The notes under the pieces were generated by a model. That model was not told where the DNA came from, made no database searches, and saw only the letters and a list, made by a program, of their open reading frames with translations. A stretch of 64,000 nt of DNA from Nocardiopsis alkaliphila YIM 80379. GTDB taxonomy: Bacteria > Actinomycetota > Actinomycetes > Streptosporangiales > Streptosporangiaceae. Location: assembly GCF_000341005.1 (NCBI RefSeq), contig NZ_ANBD01000046.1, positions 15,916 through 79,915 on the forward strand, given 5' to 3'. The position numbers were made by a program, and so were the translations under genes. Shown here piece after piece: positions 11,578 to 18,709 of the stretch. Position 1 is the first letter of the stretch. Each line of letters opens with the position of its first letter.

Positions 11578-12141
11578 TTGACTGAGGCCGTGGAGACCAG
11601 TGAACCGCCATCCGAGACCGAAGCGGGAGCGTCCAGTGCGGTGCGTCCGCGGAACGAGGCCTTCAGCGCACCCGAAGGCAGGACCTGGCAGAGGATTCCG
11701 ACGGCGTTGGCCTGGTATCGCCGTTTGGTGACCGGAGCCGGGTGCCTGGCCGTGGGAGCGGCGGGTGGTGTACTGCTGCTCATGTGGGGGCACCCCCTGT
11801 GGGCGGGGGCATGGCTACTCGCGGCCCTGGCCACAGCGGGCGTCCTGTGGTTCCTGGCGGGCCTGTTCCAGCGTTCCTGGGGCTACGTGGAGGCGTCCGC
11901 GGAGCTGTACATGTCCTACGGGGTGCTGGTCCGGCAGTTGGTGGTGGTCCCCTACGGTCGGATGCAGGTCGTGGACGTCACCGCGGACCTGCTCGAACAG
12001 GCGCTGGGGATCGCGACGGTGCGGGTGCGTACCGCGGCGAGCACCGCGGACACGCGCGTGGTCGGACTCCCCTTGGCCGATGCCGTCCAGTTGCGCGACC
12101 GGCTCGCGGAGCGCAGCGAGAGTTTCTCCACGGGGTTGTGA
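11578..12141 (+). CDS. PH-domain membrane protein (bPH2/DUF304 type)
   Basis: A 187-residue protein with an acidic N-terminus, two transmembrane segments near residues 53-72 and 78-95, then one bacterial PH (bPH2) domain with the pattern YGVLVRQLVVVPYGRMQVVDV. The start is TTG 11578 or GTG 11590; neither has a strong ribosome-binding site. The following gene begins on the base after its stop and encodes a multi-domain relative, so the pair probably forms a membrane complex. Molecular function is unknown. Confidence 0.85.
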   Translation: MTEAVETSEPPSETEAGASSAVRPRNEAFSAPEGRTWQRIPTALAWYRRLVTGAGCLAVGAAGGVLLLMWGHPLWAGAWLLAALATAGVLWFLAGLFQRSWGYVEASAELYMSYGVLVRQLVVVPYGRMQVVDVTADLLEQALGIATVRVRTAASTADTRVVGLPLADAVQLRDRLAERSESFSTGL

Positions 12142-13695
12142 GTGCACGGATCATCTCAGCACGGGCCCGGGTGGGTGCCGCCGGGTGGTGGCGCACCATA
12201 TCGGCCGCCCCATGGACAAGGTCCTGGCCACCCGGCTCCCCATCCACCGAATCAGGCTCCCCAGCAGTCGTTCCAGGGGCCGACGATGCTTCCACCACCG
12301 CCTGGTTGGGGGCCGCCTCCACCGCAGCCCTCGCCGGAGGACGACATCGCCACCGGGGTGTTCCGGGCGCATTGGATGATCGTTCCCTTGCGAGTCCTCG
12401 CGGTCACCCTGGTGTTCGTGGCGTTGGTGGGACCGATCCTGGTGATGTTCGGTTTCCTGTGGGTGCTGTTCGTGGCGCTGGCCGTGGTCTTCGGCGCGTT
12501 CGCCTACGCCCTGCCCTCCTGGTGGTTCGGCACCTTCGGGCTGCGTCGGGACCACCTCGTGGTGCACGGGGGGCTGTTCTTGCGCAGCTCGCGGGAGATT
12601 CCGCTGAGTCGCCTCCAAGCGGTGGACGTGGTCCAACCGTTGCTGATGCAGGTGTTCAAGATGGCGGAACTGCGGATCGAACTGGCGGGTGGGGACGGCA
12701 GCGCCATTCGGTTGCGATGCCTGCCCAGGAGGCTCGCCGAACGGATGCGGGTCGCGGTGTTGGCGCACGCGGCCGGGTTGCCGGGCCGTTCACCGGAGGC
12801 TTCGGAGTGGCCTTTCTACCGGCTTCCCTTCCCCCTGCTGCTGGGCGCACTGACCTTTCGAGTGCCGGTGTTGGTCTCCTTCATCCTGCTGTTGATGCTC
12901 CTCACCGCGTTCGTGGTCTTCCTGGAGCCGGGGGTCCTGGGGGCGGCCGTTCCGCTCGCGCTGGGACTGCTGCGTTACTACTGGGGCCCCTTGGTCCGGT
13001 ACACGGACTTCTACGCGTCGTTGTCCTCTGACGGCCTGCGGCTGCGCTACGGCATGTTCCAGCGTCGCATGCAGACCGTCCCCCCAGGGCGGGTGCAGGC
13101 GGTTCGGATCGTGGAACCCCTGCTGTGGCGGGGCCTGGGCGTGGCACGGGTGGAGGCGACCGTGGCGGGGTACGCGGGAGCCCGGCAGGGGGATTCCGCC
13201 GACCTGTTGCCCGTGGCGCCGAGGAACAAGGCCTTCACGTTGGTGAACGAGGTGTTCCCGGGCAGTGAGGCCGCCATGGTGCCGCTGGTGACCAACCGGG
13301 AATGGTCGGCGAGTGCCGCGGGGGTGGACGAACGGTTGTTCGTGAGTGTGCGGGGCCTGTTCTGCCGGGTGACGGAGATCGTGCCGGTGGAGCGGATGCA
13401 GACGCTGCGCCTGTCCGCGGGGCCGATCGCCCGCCTCCGGGGCCGGGCCACGGTCGACGTGGACACGCCCCCGGGGCCGGTGTCGGCGCGCGCCGCCGAC
13501 CGAGAGGCCGGGGAGGGACGACGGTTCCTGGACGCCTTGGTGGAGTACGGCAGGCGGGCACGGGTTCCCTCCGCGGGCACGGAACGGTGGGCGACTCGGG
13601 CGACCCTGCACGCGGACCCCGCTCGGCGTGAGGCGGCCACGGGGGAGAACACGGCGCAGGAGGCGACCCCTTCGGTGGACACCCCCGAGGAGTAA
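12142..13695 (+). CDS. Multi-repeat PH-domain membrane protein (bPH2/DUF304 type)
   Basis: A 517-residue protein. Residues 1-65 are Pro/Gly/Gln-rich. Two transmembrane segments lie near 78-125, followed by a bPH2 domain (REIPLSRLQAVDVVQPLL). Two further transmembrane segments are near 232-285, then a second bPH2 unit (MQTVPPGRVQAVRIVEPLL) and a third, weaker one (TEIVPVERMQTLRLS). The start GTG directly abuts the preceding stop. Such tandem DUF304 pairs are common next to actinobacterial folate genes. Their biochemical role is undetermined. Confidence 0.88.
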   Translation: MHGSSQHGPGWVPPGGGAPYRPPHGQGPGHPAPHPPNQAPQQSFQGPTMLPPPPGWGPPPPQPSPEDDIATGVFRAHWMIVPLRVLAVTLVFVALVGPILVMFGFLWVLFVALAVVFGAFAYALPSWWFGTFGLRRDHLVVHGGLFLRSSREIPLSRLQAVDVVQPLLMQVFKMAELRIELAGGDGSAIRLRCLPRRLAERMRVAVLAHAAGLPGRSPEASEWPFYRLPFPLLLGALTFRVPVLVSFILLLMLLTAFVVFLEPGVLGAAVPLALGLLRYYWGPLVRYTDFYASLSSDGLRLRYGMFQRRMQTVPPGRVQAVRIVEPLLWRGLGVARVEATVAGYAGARQGDSADLLPVAPRNKAFTLVNEVFPGSEAAMVPLVTNREWSASAAGVDERLFVSVRGLFCRVTEIVPVERMQTLRLSAGPIARLRGRATVDVDTPPGPVSARAADREAGEGRRFLDALVEYGRRARVPSAGTERWATRATLHADPARREAATGENTAQEATPSVDTPEE

Positions 13696-13852
13696 ATGTG
13701 TCTTGCATCACACTGTGCGTCGAAAGTGTTCCCGGTTGTGTGGCTCAAGTCCGACATGTCTCATCACTGTGGGTGGTTTTTCCTGGCCAGGGCCGTGGAG
13801 GGTTTCAGAGTTTCGGTCACATTCGGCCACTGAGTATGGCTAAATAGTGACT

Positions 13853-13869
13853 GAACACGATGAGTGTTC
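13853..13869. promoter_or_regulatory. Inverted repeat in the chaplin leader (candidate operator)
   Basis: GAACAC and GTGTTC are separated by five bases, about 70 bases before the chaplin ATG in an otherwise AT-richer 245-base intergenic region. A TAAATA element lies just upstream at 13841-13846. The binding protein is unknown. Confidence 0.35.
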
Positions 13870-13940
13870 GCTGTCGTACACATCGTCAATGACTTCGATC
13901 GTTCGGCACCCCCGTCGGACGGTTCTGACAGGAGAGATTC

Positions 13941-14180
13941 ATGCTGAAGAAGGCCTTCGCCGCCACCGCCATCACCGCTGCCGCCGCCGGCGTCCTCTTC
14001 GCCGGGTCCCCGGCCATGGCCAACAGCAACGTGTTCACCTCCGGCAACGGCGGCATCCTGAGTGGTAACCAGATCGTCGCGGACCTCGACGCGCCGATCA
14101 ACGTCTGCGGCAACGCCATCTCCATCCTGGGCGTCTCCGGTGCCAACTGCATCGACTCCGGTGCCACCGTGAAGAACTAG
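13941..14180 (+). CDS. Short chaplin (hydrophobic aerial-surface protein)
   Basis: A 79-residue secreted protein. The signal peptide (about 1-27, ending PAMA) is followed by one chaplin domain: GGILSGNQ at 37-44, then APINVCGNAISILG, with the conserved Cys pair at 56 and 70. Chaplins assemble into amyloid-like films that let aerial hyphae and spores break surface tension. There is no sortase motif, so this is the short, secreted type. AGGAGAG lies just before the ATG. It is flanked by its own upstream region and strong terminators, so it is a single-gene unit. Confidence 0.88.
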   Translation: MLKKAFAATAITAAAAGVLFAGSPAMANSNVFTSGNGGILSGNQIVADLDAPINVCGNAISILGVSGANCIDSGATVKN

Positions 14181-14194
14181 GGGAAACCTCCCAG

Positions 14195-14211
14195 GTCCGG
14201 TCTGACCGGAC
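14195..14211 (+). terminator. First hairpin after the chaplin
   Basis: GTCCGG and CCGGAC flank a five-base loop 15 bases after the chaplin stop. It is a short, GC-rich stem without a T tract and probably assists the stronger hairpin downstream. Confidence 0.45.
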
Positions 14212-14278
14212 GGGGTGAGCGGTCGGAGACGTCCCGGCCGATCACCCTCGGTGACAGGCCCCGTGTCTTTTGACACCG

Positions 14279-14311
14279 AGCGCCATCCCGTGACGACGGG
14301 GTGGCGCTTTT
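14279..14311 (+). terminator. Strong intrinsic terminator of the chaplin unit
   Basis: A 13-bp stem (AGCGCCATCCCGT with ACGGGGTGGCGCT, one G-T pair), a GACG tetraloop and a following TTTT make a textbook rho-independent terminator. Confidence 0.85.
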
Positions 14312-14678
14312 CGTGGTGTGTCCGGTGCGGATGACCGGCCCGGCGTCACGGCATGGGATGGCGGGGGCGTGGCCGCGATGGAGGCGGGCGAAGAAGGTGG
14401 GCCGGAGACTCTCCAAGCTCCACATCGGTCACCAAGCGGTGCTGCCATGGCCGTTGGAGGAGAAGGTCACCGGACCCACCCCTACGCCCTTGGTCGAGCT
14501 TGACCGGGGCGAGAAGATGAAGTTCCACGTCGATCTTCTGGGGCGAATCGTGCCGGTGGGCCTGGAGACGGTGGACATCGTGGAAGGACCGCCCGAGTTG
14601 GAGGTCCTCGAGAACCAGTCGTGTGGGAGGTGCCTGCGGTGGGGGAGCGCCCACCGCAGGCGGGGCTCGGGCCGGGGG
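14312..14678. other. Intergenic region with a possible decayed coding segment
   Basis: There is no intact gene here. On the plus strand, positions about 14456-14630 read as a protein-like, high-GC3 segment (for example MKFHVDLLGRIVPVGLETVD) with no stop of its own and no plausible start. It runs into a hairpin and then the antisense of the DUF397 gene. It may be a gene remnant. I recognise no family. Confidence 0.35.
14632..14661 (-). terminator. Hairpin downstream of the DUF397 gene
   Basis: A perfect 12-bp stem (GCCTGCGGTGGG with CCCACCGCAGGC) and a six-base loop lie about 18 bases past the DUF397 stop on the minus strand. It lacks a T run but is well placed as a terminator for the XRE-DUF397 pair. 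Confidence 0.6.
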
Positions 14679-14918
14679 CTACCGCAGAGCGCTTCTGAGG
14701 AAGCCGGTCCACTCCAAGGCGGGGAAGGGGAAGTGCCCGGCGCCGGGGTGCTTCGAGTCACGAATGGCCGCGCCGCAGGGAAGCTCGGCGACCTCGACGC
14801 AGTTCTCACTGGCACCGCTGTAGGGACTCTTCCGGAAAGTGGCCGGAACCTGGGCTACCTCGACGCAGTTCTGGCCAGCGCCGCTGTAGCTGCTCTTGCG
14901 GAAGTCCAGATATGTCAC
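14679..14918 (-). CDS. DUF397 domain protein
   Basis: A 79-residue protein of the small actinobacterial DUF397 family, which pairs with XRE/DUF5753 regulators. The FRKSxYSG-NCVEVA motif occurs twice (residues 6-22 and 28-44), followed by the usual AIRDSKHP segment and a Trp near the end. The doubled motif is unusual for this length. The ATG overlaps the stop of the upstream regulator gene, so the two are co-translated. Family members are proposed to act as partners of the regulator in development or signalling. Confidence 0.88.
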   Translation of the reverse strand: MTYLDFRKSSYSGAGQNCVEVAQVPATFRKSPYSGASENCVEVAELPCGAAIRDSKHPGAGHFPFPALEWTGFLRSALR

Positions 14919-15775
14919 AGTTCATCCTCTAGAGATGCGATTGCTTCTTCAATGAAGTTTATGCTCTGAGCCACTGTGAGCGCCGCGCTGTGGGCCTCTC
15001 GCCAGATGGCATCGAAGCGACGAATCTCGGCTTCCTCTTCCAAGAAGAGACCTGCTGTGGGGACCTCGGCGAAGCAAACGCTGGGGTCTGAGGGGTCAGC
15101 GAACTCCATGATTTGGAAGCCGCCGAGGTTCGCTGCGTGCATACCTGCTGAGAAAGGCAGGACATGCACGGAGATGTGTGGCCGTGCGGCCATGTGCGCG
15201 AGGTGCTGTAGTTGTTCCCGCATGACTTCGGTGGTACCTGCCGGGCGCCTTAGAGCGGCTTCGTCGATGATGGCCGCGTACTCGGGTGGGTACAGGCGGG
15301 CCAAGATGGACTGCCGTTCCATCCGTGCATCTACATGGCGTTGGATCTCGGCCTCGGCGTAGGCGTTCGTCCCGGTGAAGACCGCACGTGTGTACTCAGG
15401 AGTCTGGAGTAGACCGGGGACGACTTGGGCTTCGTAGGTGCGGATCAAGGAGGCTTCGACCTCGAAGGCGGGGAGCCCGCTTGTGCCGAAGAGTTCCTTG
15501 TACCTGTACCACCAGCCCTTTTCGTTGGACTCCCGGTACAGCTGATGGAACGCTTCGCGGGTCTCATTGCTGACCTGGTACAGGTCAGCGAGTGCATCAA
15601 GGTCCCGTGCGCGTGTACGTCGTGACTCGGCGTTCTCGATCTTGCTGAGAGTGGTTCGGGGGACCCCTGATCTCTTGGAGGCCTCTTCGAGGGTCAGTTC
15701 GTGTTGCTCCCTCAGATGCCGTAGTTCGAAGCCGAGTCGTCGTAGGCGGATGGTCGGGCTGTGTGGGCGTTGCAT
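14915..15775 (-). CDS. XRE-family transcriptional regulator with DUF5753 (Scr1-type)
   Basis: A 286-residue regulator. A helix-turn-helix lies at about residues 12-66 (LTLEEASKRSGVPRTTLSKIE), followed by the DUF5753 ligand-like domain (about 95-270, with QVVPGLLQTPEYTRAV). This is the classic partner of DUF397 proteins, here overlapped by four bases. It is divergent from a shortened GHKL ATPase gene; such ATPase-XRE-DUF397 trios recur in actinomycetes. GC content is a little lower than in the flanking housekeeping genes. An inverted repeat in the intergenic region may be its operator. Confidence 0.9.
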   Translation of the reverse strand: MQRPHSPTIRLRRLGFELRHLREQHELTLEEASKRSGVPRTTLSKIENAESRRTRARDLDALADLYQVSNETREAFHQLYRESNEKGWWYRYKELFGTSGLPAFEVEASLIRTYEAQVVPGLLQTPEYTRAVFTGTNAYAEAEIQRHVDARMERQSILARLYPPEYAAIIDEAALRRPAGTTEVMREQLQHLAHMAARPHISVHVLPFSAGMHAANLGGFQIMEFADPSDPSVCFAEVPTAGLFLEEEAEIRRFDAIWREAHSAALTVAQSINFIEEAIASLEDEL

Positions 15776-15800
15776 GGGACCAGCCTAATCAAAGATTGCC

Positions 15801-15837
15801 GGAAATCCCAGTTTTGGCTTTGCAGAGAAGGATTTCC
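15801..15837. promoter_or_regulatory. Inverted repeat in the divergent region (candidate XRE operator)
   Basis: GGAAATCC at 15801-15808 and GGATTTCC at 15830-15837 form an 8-bp inverted repeat, about 25 bases upstream of the regulator start. The arms are AT-richer than the surroundings. Binding by the adjacent XRE protein is an inference from position. Confidence 0.4.
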
Positions 15838-16008
15838 AGAGTCACTATGAAGATGTAGCCAGTGACGGGTGGATCACTCAGGGTTCATCCGGTTCAGGTT
15901 ATGCCTTGCCCGTTCCGCGTATCACGGCCTGCGTGAGACTCCTCCAACGGGCATCCGGCAACGATCCCCCGCCTCATGTGTGCAGCCATGTCAAGGAGTG
16001 TGTTCGTC

Positions 16009-16431
16009 ATGCCCGAAACCGCCTTCGCACCCGTGGTGCCCATCCCGGTTCAGGGTGAGGCGCTGGTGCCGTCGGCCAGCTTCATCCGGCCCTTCCAGCG
16101 CCACTACTTCTCACGTTCGCCCGAGCGGCCCAACTACCGGGCGCGCAGCTACGACTTCCCCGGCGTCCCCGCCCTGATGCCCCTGACACGAGCGTTCCTG
16201 GACACCTGTGCGGCCACCGAAACCGATGACTACCGCTACCTGTTCACCCTGCTCGGTAGCGAACTGGCCAACAACGCCATCCGCCACAGCCTCTCCGGAC
16301 GCGGCCTGGCCATGATCGACGCCTTGGCCACGGACTGGGGCGACAACGGCAACGCCGAGTACCGCACCGTGTGGCTGTACCTGGCCTACGACCTCGCGGA
16401 AAGCGACTGGAACACCGCCGCCCTCAACTGA
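16009..16431 (+). CDS. Internally shortened GHKL (RsbW-like) ATPase-domain protein
   Basis: A 140-residue protein from an ATG with AAGGAG ten bases upstream. It contains the N-box-like ELANNAIRHS and, almost directly after it, the late GRGLAMIDALATDWG segment and a final TVWLYL strand. In typical anti-sigma-factor-like ATPases of this class, about 40 residues containing the G1 box (DxG) lie between these blocks. Here they are missing without loss of frame. ATP binding or hydrolysis is therefore doubtful. It is divergent from the XRE/DUF397 pair. Confidence 0.65.
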   Translation: MPETAFAPVVPIPVQGEALVPSASFIRPFQRHYFSRSPERPNYRARSYDFPGVPALMPLTRAFLDTCAATETDDYRYLFTLLGSELANNAIRHSLSGRGLAMIDALATDWGDNGNAEYRTVWLYLAYDLAESDWNTAALN

Positions 16432-16467
16432 GCTCCATGCTTCGCCATGTCGATGAGGGCATGAGAC

Positions 16468-16503
16468 GGGCCCAGGAGAGCGCGCCAACGCTCTTCCGGG
16501 CCC
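16468..16503 (+). terminator. Hairpin after the shortened ATPase gene
   Basis: A 15-bp imperfect stem (GGGCCCAGGAGAGCG with CGCTCTTCCGGGCCC, one mismatch and one G-T pair) with a six-base loop, 37 bases after the stop. There is no T tract. Confidence 0.55.
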
Positions 16504-16554
16504 TGAACCCCCGAACACCCGAACACGCTGAAATGCAAGGAAAACGAGGATCTG

Positions 16555-16974
16555 ATGAACCACCCTATCCCCGCGCCGCGACGCCCCGTGGACACCCGCC
16601 CCGCACACCTGACCGGCACCATCCGCACTCCCGCGCCCCCACGCCCGGCTCCCCAGTCCGGCCCGGCCTGTGCGTCCTGTGCCCACCACGCCTGCCGCGC
16701 CCAGCGTGCCCGCACCCTGCCCCGCCTGGGCGGACACCGGGCCGAGTTCTCCCGCGAACACCACCAGGCCGCTCAGATCCAGGCCCGTCACCCGCACTTG
16801 CTCGTCTACTTCGGCGAGGCCACCCAGTCGTTCTGGATCGCCACCCCCTCCGGCCTGATCGAGGCCCGCGACGTGGACGAACTCCTCCTGAAACTGTGGC
16901 CGCACATCGACCGACCCGCACTACGACCTTGGGCTCGCGCCCTGGGCAGGCCCCGTATCCTCGCCCTGGTCTGA
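16555..16974 (+). CDS. Hypothetical protein with a Cys/His cluster
   Basis: A 139-residue protein of unknown function. The N-terminal 45 residues are Pro/Arg-rich, followed by CASCAHHAC (a possible small metal site, residues 39-47). A more globular C-terminal half follows (HPHLLVYFGEATQSFWIATPSGLIEARDVDELLLKLWPHI). An ATG with AAGGAAAACGAGG upstream supports expression. It sits after the ATPase gene and is followed by a strong hairpin. I recognise no family. Confidence 0.6.
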   Translation: MNHPIPAPRRPVDTRPAHLTGTIRTPAPPRPAPQSGPACASCAHHACRAQRARTLPRLGGHRAEFSREHHQAAQIQARHPHLLVYFGEATQSFWIATPSGLIEARDVDELLLKLWPHIDRPALRPWARALGRPRILALV

Positions 16975-16979
16975 CCGCG

Positions 16980-17009
16980 CCGCCCGTCACCACCGGTGGT
17001 GACGGGCGG
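16980..17009. terminator. Perfect 15-bp inverted-repeat terminator
   Basis: CCGCCCGTCACCACC is followed at once by its exact complement GGTGGTGACGGGCGG. It lies just after the stop of the Cys/His-cluster protein gene and faces the reverse-strand PIN remnant, so it can act in both directions. Confidence 0.65.
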
Positions 17010-17099
17010 GGCCGGCCCGGGCGGGGTGGACCGCGGACGATCACCGGCGAGCATGAGCCCGAAACCCCGTGGACCCCATGCTCCGGAAGGACTCGCGCT

Positions 17100-17610
17100 T
17101 CAGTCCTCAACCGTTGAAACGATCCCGTTCTCATCAGCCCAGGCCTGGAAGCCGCCGGGAAGGAAGGGAAGGTGGTGTTCGGTCTCGAGGAGGCGATCCG
17201 CCAAGCCGCTCACCATGGCCGTGGTGAGCAACCCGGCACGGATGGCATCGCACAGTAGACCGAGTGTTCCTTGGAAGTCGACACCGGCCCTCTTCGCCTG
17301 CTTCCGCGCCGCTCCGTCATCGATGATGGCTGTGGTGCCATGGACCTGGGCGTAGGCACAGGACCGAACACTCACCCACATTCCGATCCCCCGCGACGAG
17401 AAACCCAGCGAAATGAGCGAAGGAGCTTATTTCAGGCACTGAATCCAAAGTGTGTTTCTTCGTCCATTTCGCATCCAGGACCTGCTGAAGGTGAGGGTGG
17501 GTATGGGAGCCTTGGCGCAGCTCATGTGTGACGGTGCCGGCGCGAACGTCCTCGTGCGAGGACGGACACCCCTGGTATCGGTCGAAGCAGCCGTCGATGG
17601 GCGAGGCCAC
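17100..17610 (-). pseudogene. Frameshifted PIN-domain (DUF3368-like) toxin remnant
   Basis: Two overlapping reverse frames together read as one PIN-like protein. The first (17610 to about 17359) gives VTHELRQG...DSVPEISSFAHFAGFLVAGDRNVGECSVL. The second (about 17358 to 17100) gives AYAQVHGTTAIIDDGAARKQAKRAGVDFQGTLGLLCDAIRAGLL and ends TVED. Removing one base near 17358 joins them as SVLAYAQVHGTTAIIDD, the usual core of this family. The N-terminal catalytic Asp region is also missing. It is therefore a decayed toxin-type nuclease gene with no antitoxin gene beside it. Confidence 0.7.
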
Positions 17611-17749
17611 CCCCGCTCGGTGTTCCCGCTCACCACTGCCCCTCCAGCAGGGGCGGAGCGGTGGGTCACCATGGGGGGAGGACTATCGTGTGCTCAGACC
17701 ACGGTGTGGGGCGAACGCACCCACCGGACCAGGAGGGAACACGGAGCAC

Positions 17750-18634
17750 ATGGAGACGACACAGGGGCGCCCCGCCCGTCTGCGGGTCGGCGTCATCGGG
17801 CCCGGACGTGTCGGTTCCGTCCTAGGCGCCGCTCTGGCCCGGGCCGGACACAAGGTCGTCGCGGCCAGCGCGGTCTCCGAAGCGTCGGTGGCCCGCGTCG
17901 AGGAGCGCCTGCCCACCGCACGTGTCCTGGAACCGGCCCGTGTGGTCGAGGCGAGCGACCTGGTCCTGCTCACCGTTCCCGACGACGCCCTCCCCGACCT
18001 GGTGGAAGGGCTGGCCGGAACCGGCGTGGACCTGCGCGGCAAGATCCTCCTGCACGCGAGCGGAGCCCACGGCTACGGAATCCTGGCTCCCGCCACCATC
18101 GCCGGAGCCCTGCCGCTGGCCCTGCACCCGGCCATGACCTTCACCGGTCGTGACGAGGACGTCGATCGGCTCGTCAATTGCGCCTTCGGGGTCACCGCCC
18201 CCGACCAGCTCCGTCCCATCGCCGAAGCCCTGGTGGTCGAGATGGGGGCCGAACCGGTCTGGATCGCCGAGGACAAGCGCACCCTCTACCACGCCGCTCT
18301 CGCCGGAGGCGCCAACCACCTGGTCACGCTCGTGGCCGACAGCGCATCCCTGCTCTCGGCCGCCGGAGTCCCCGAACCCGGCCGTATGCTGGCCCCCATG
18401 CTCAGCGCCGCCCTGGACAACGCCCTGCGACTGGGCATCCACGGGCTCAGCGGGCCGGTTCTGCGCGGTGACGCCACGACCGTGGCCGGCCACATCGAAC
18501 AACTGCGGGAGAACGCCCCCGAAAGCGTGGCCAGTTACGTGGAACTGGCCCGGCTCACCGCGGATCGGGCCATCAACGCGGGCCTGCTCAAACCCGAGGA
18601 CGCCGCGCGTCTGCTCGACGTTCTACGCCGCTGA
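17750..18634 (+). CDS. Rossmann-fold DUF2520 protein next to panC
   Basis: A 294-residue dehydrogenase-like protein: the N-terminal Rossmann motif GVIGPGRVGSVLGAALARAG (residues about 12-31), then a C-terminal DUF2520 helical domain (YHAALAGGANHLVTLVADS). The fold resembles ketopantoate reductase and pyrroline-carboxylate reductase. The gene precedes panC, as in many actinobacteria, suggesting a reductive step near pantothenate synthesis, but the substrate is unknown. The ATG at 17750 has AGGAGG 13 bases upstream; open frame further upstream is not family-like. Confidence 0.87.
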   Translation: METTQGRPARLRVGVIGPGRVGSVLGAALARAGHKVVAASAVSEASVARVEERLPTARVLEPARVVEASDLVLLTVPDDALPDLVEGLAGTGVDLRGKILLHASGAHGYGILAPATIAGALPLALHPAMTFTGRDEDVDRLVNCAFGVTAPDQLRPIAEALVVEMGAEPVWIAEDKRTLYHAALAGGANHLVTLVADSASLLSAAGVPEPGRMLAPMLSAALDNALRLGIHGLSGPVLRGDATTVAGHIEQLRENAPESVASYVELARLTADRAINAGLLKPEDAARLLDVLRR

Positions 18635-18709
18635 ACCTCCAAGCCGAACGCGACTTCGCCCGCGCACGCGTCCCACGCGATCAGCGCGCATCATCATGGG
18701 AGAAACCCG

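Noticed and set aside
14301-14969. 222-codon plus-strand frame over the chaplin terminator and the DUF397 gene
   Set aside because: It begins inside a terminator and runs antisense to a clear DUF397 domain. Only a short inner segment looks protein-like and is reported separately.
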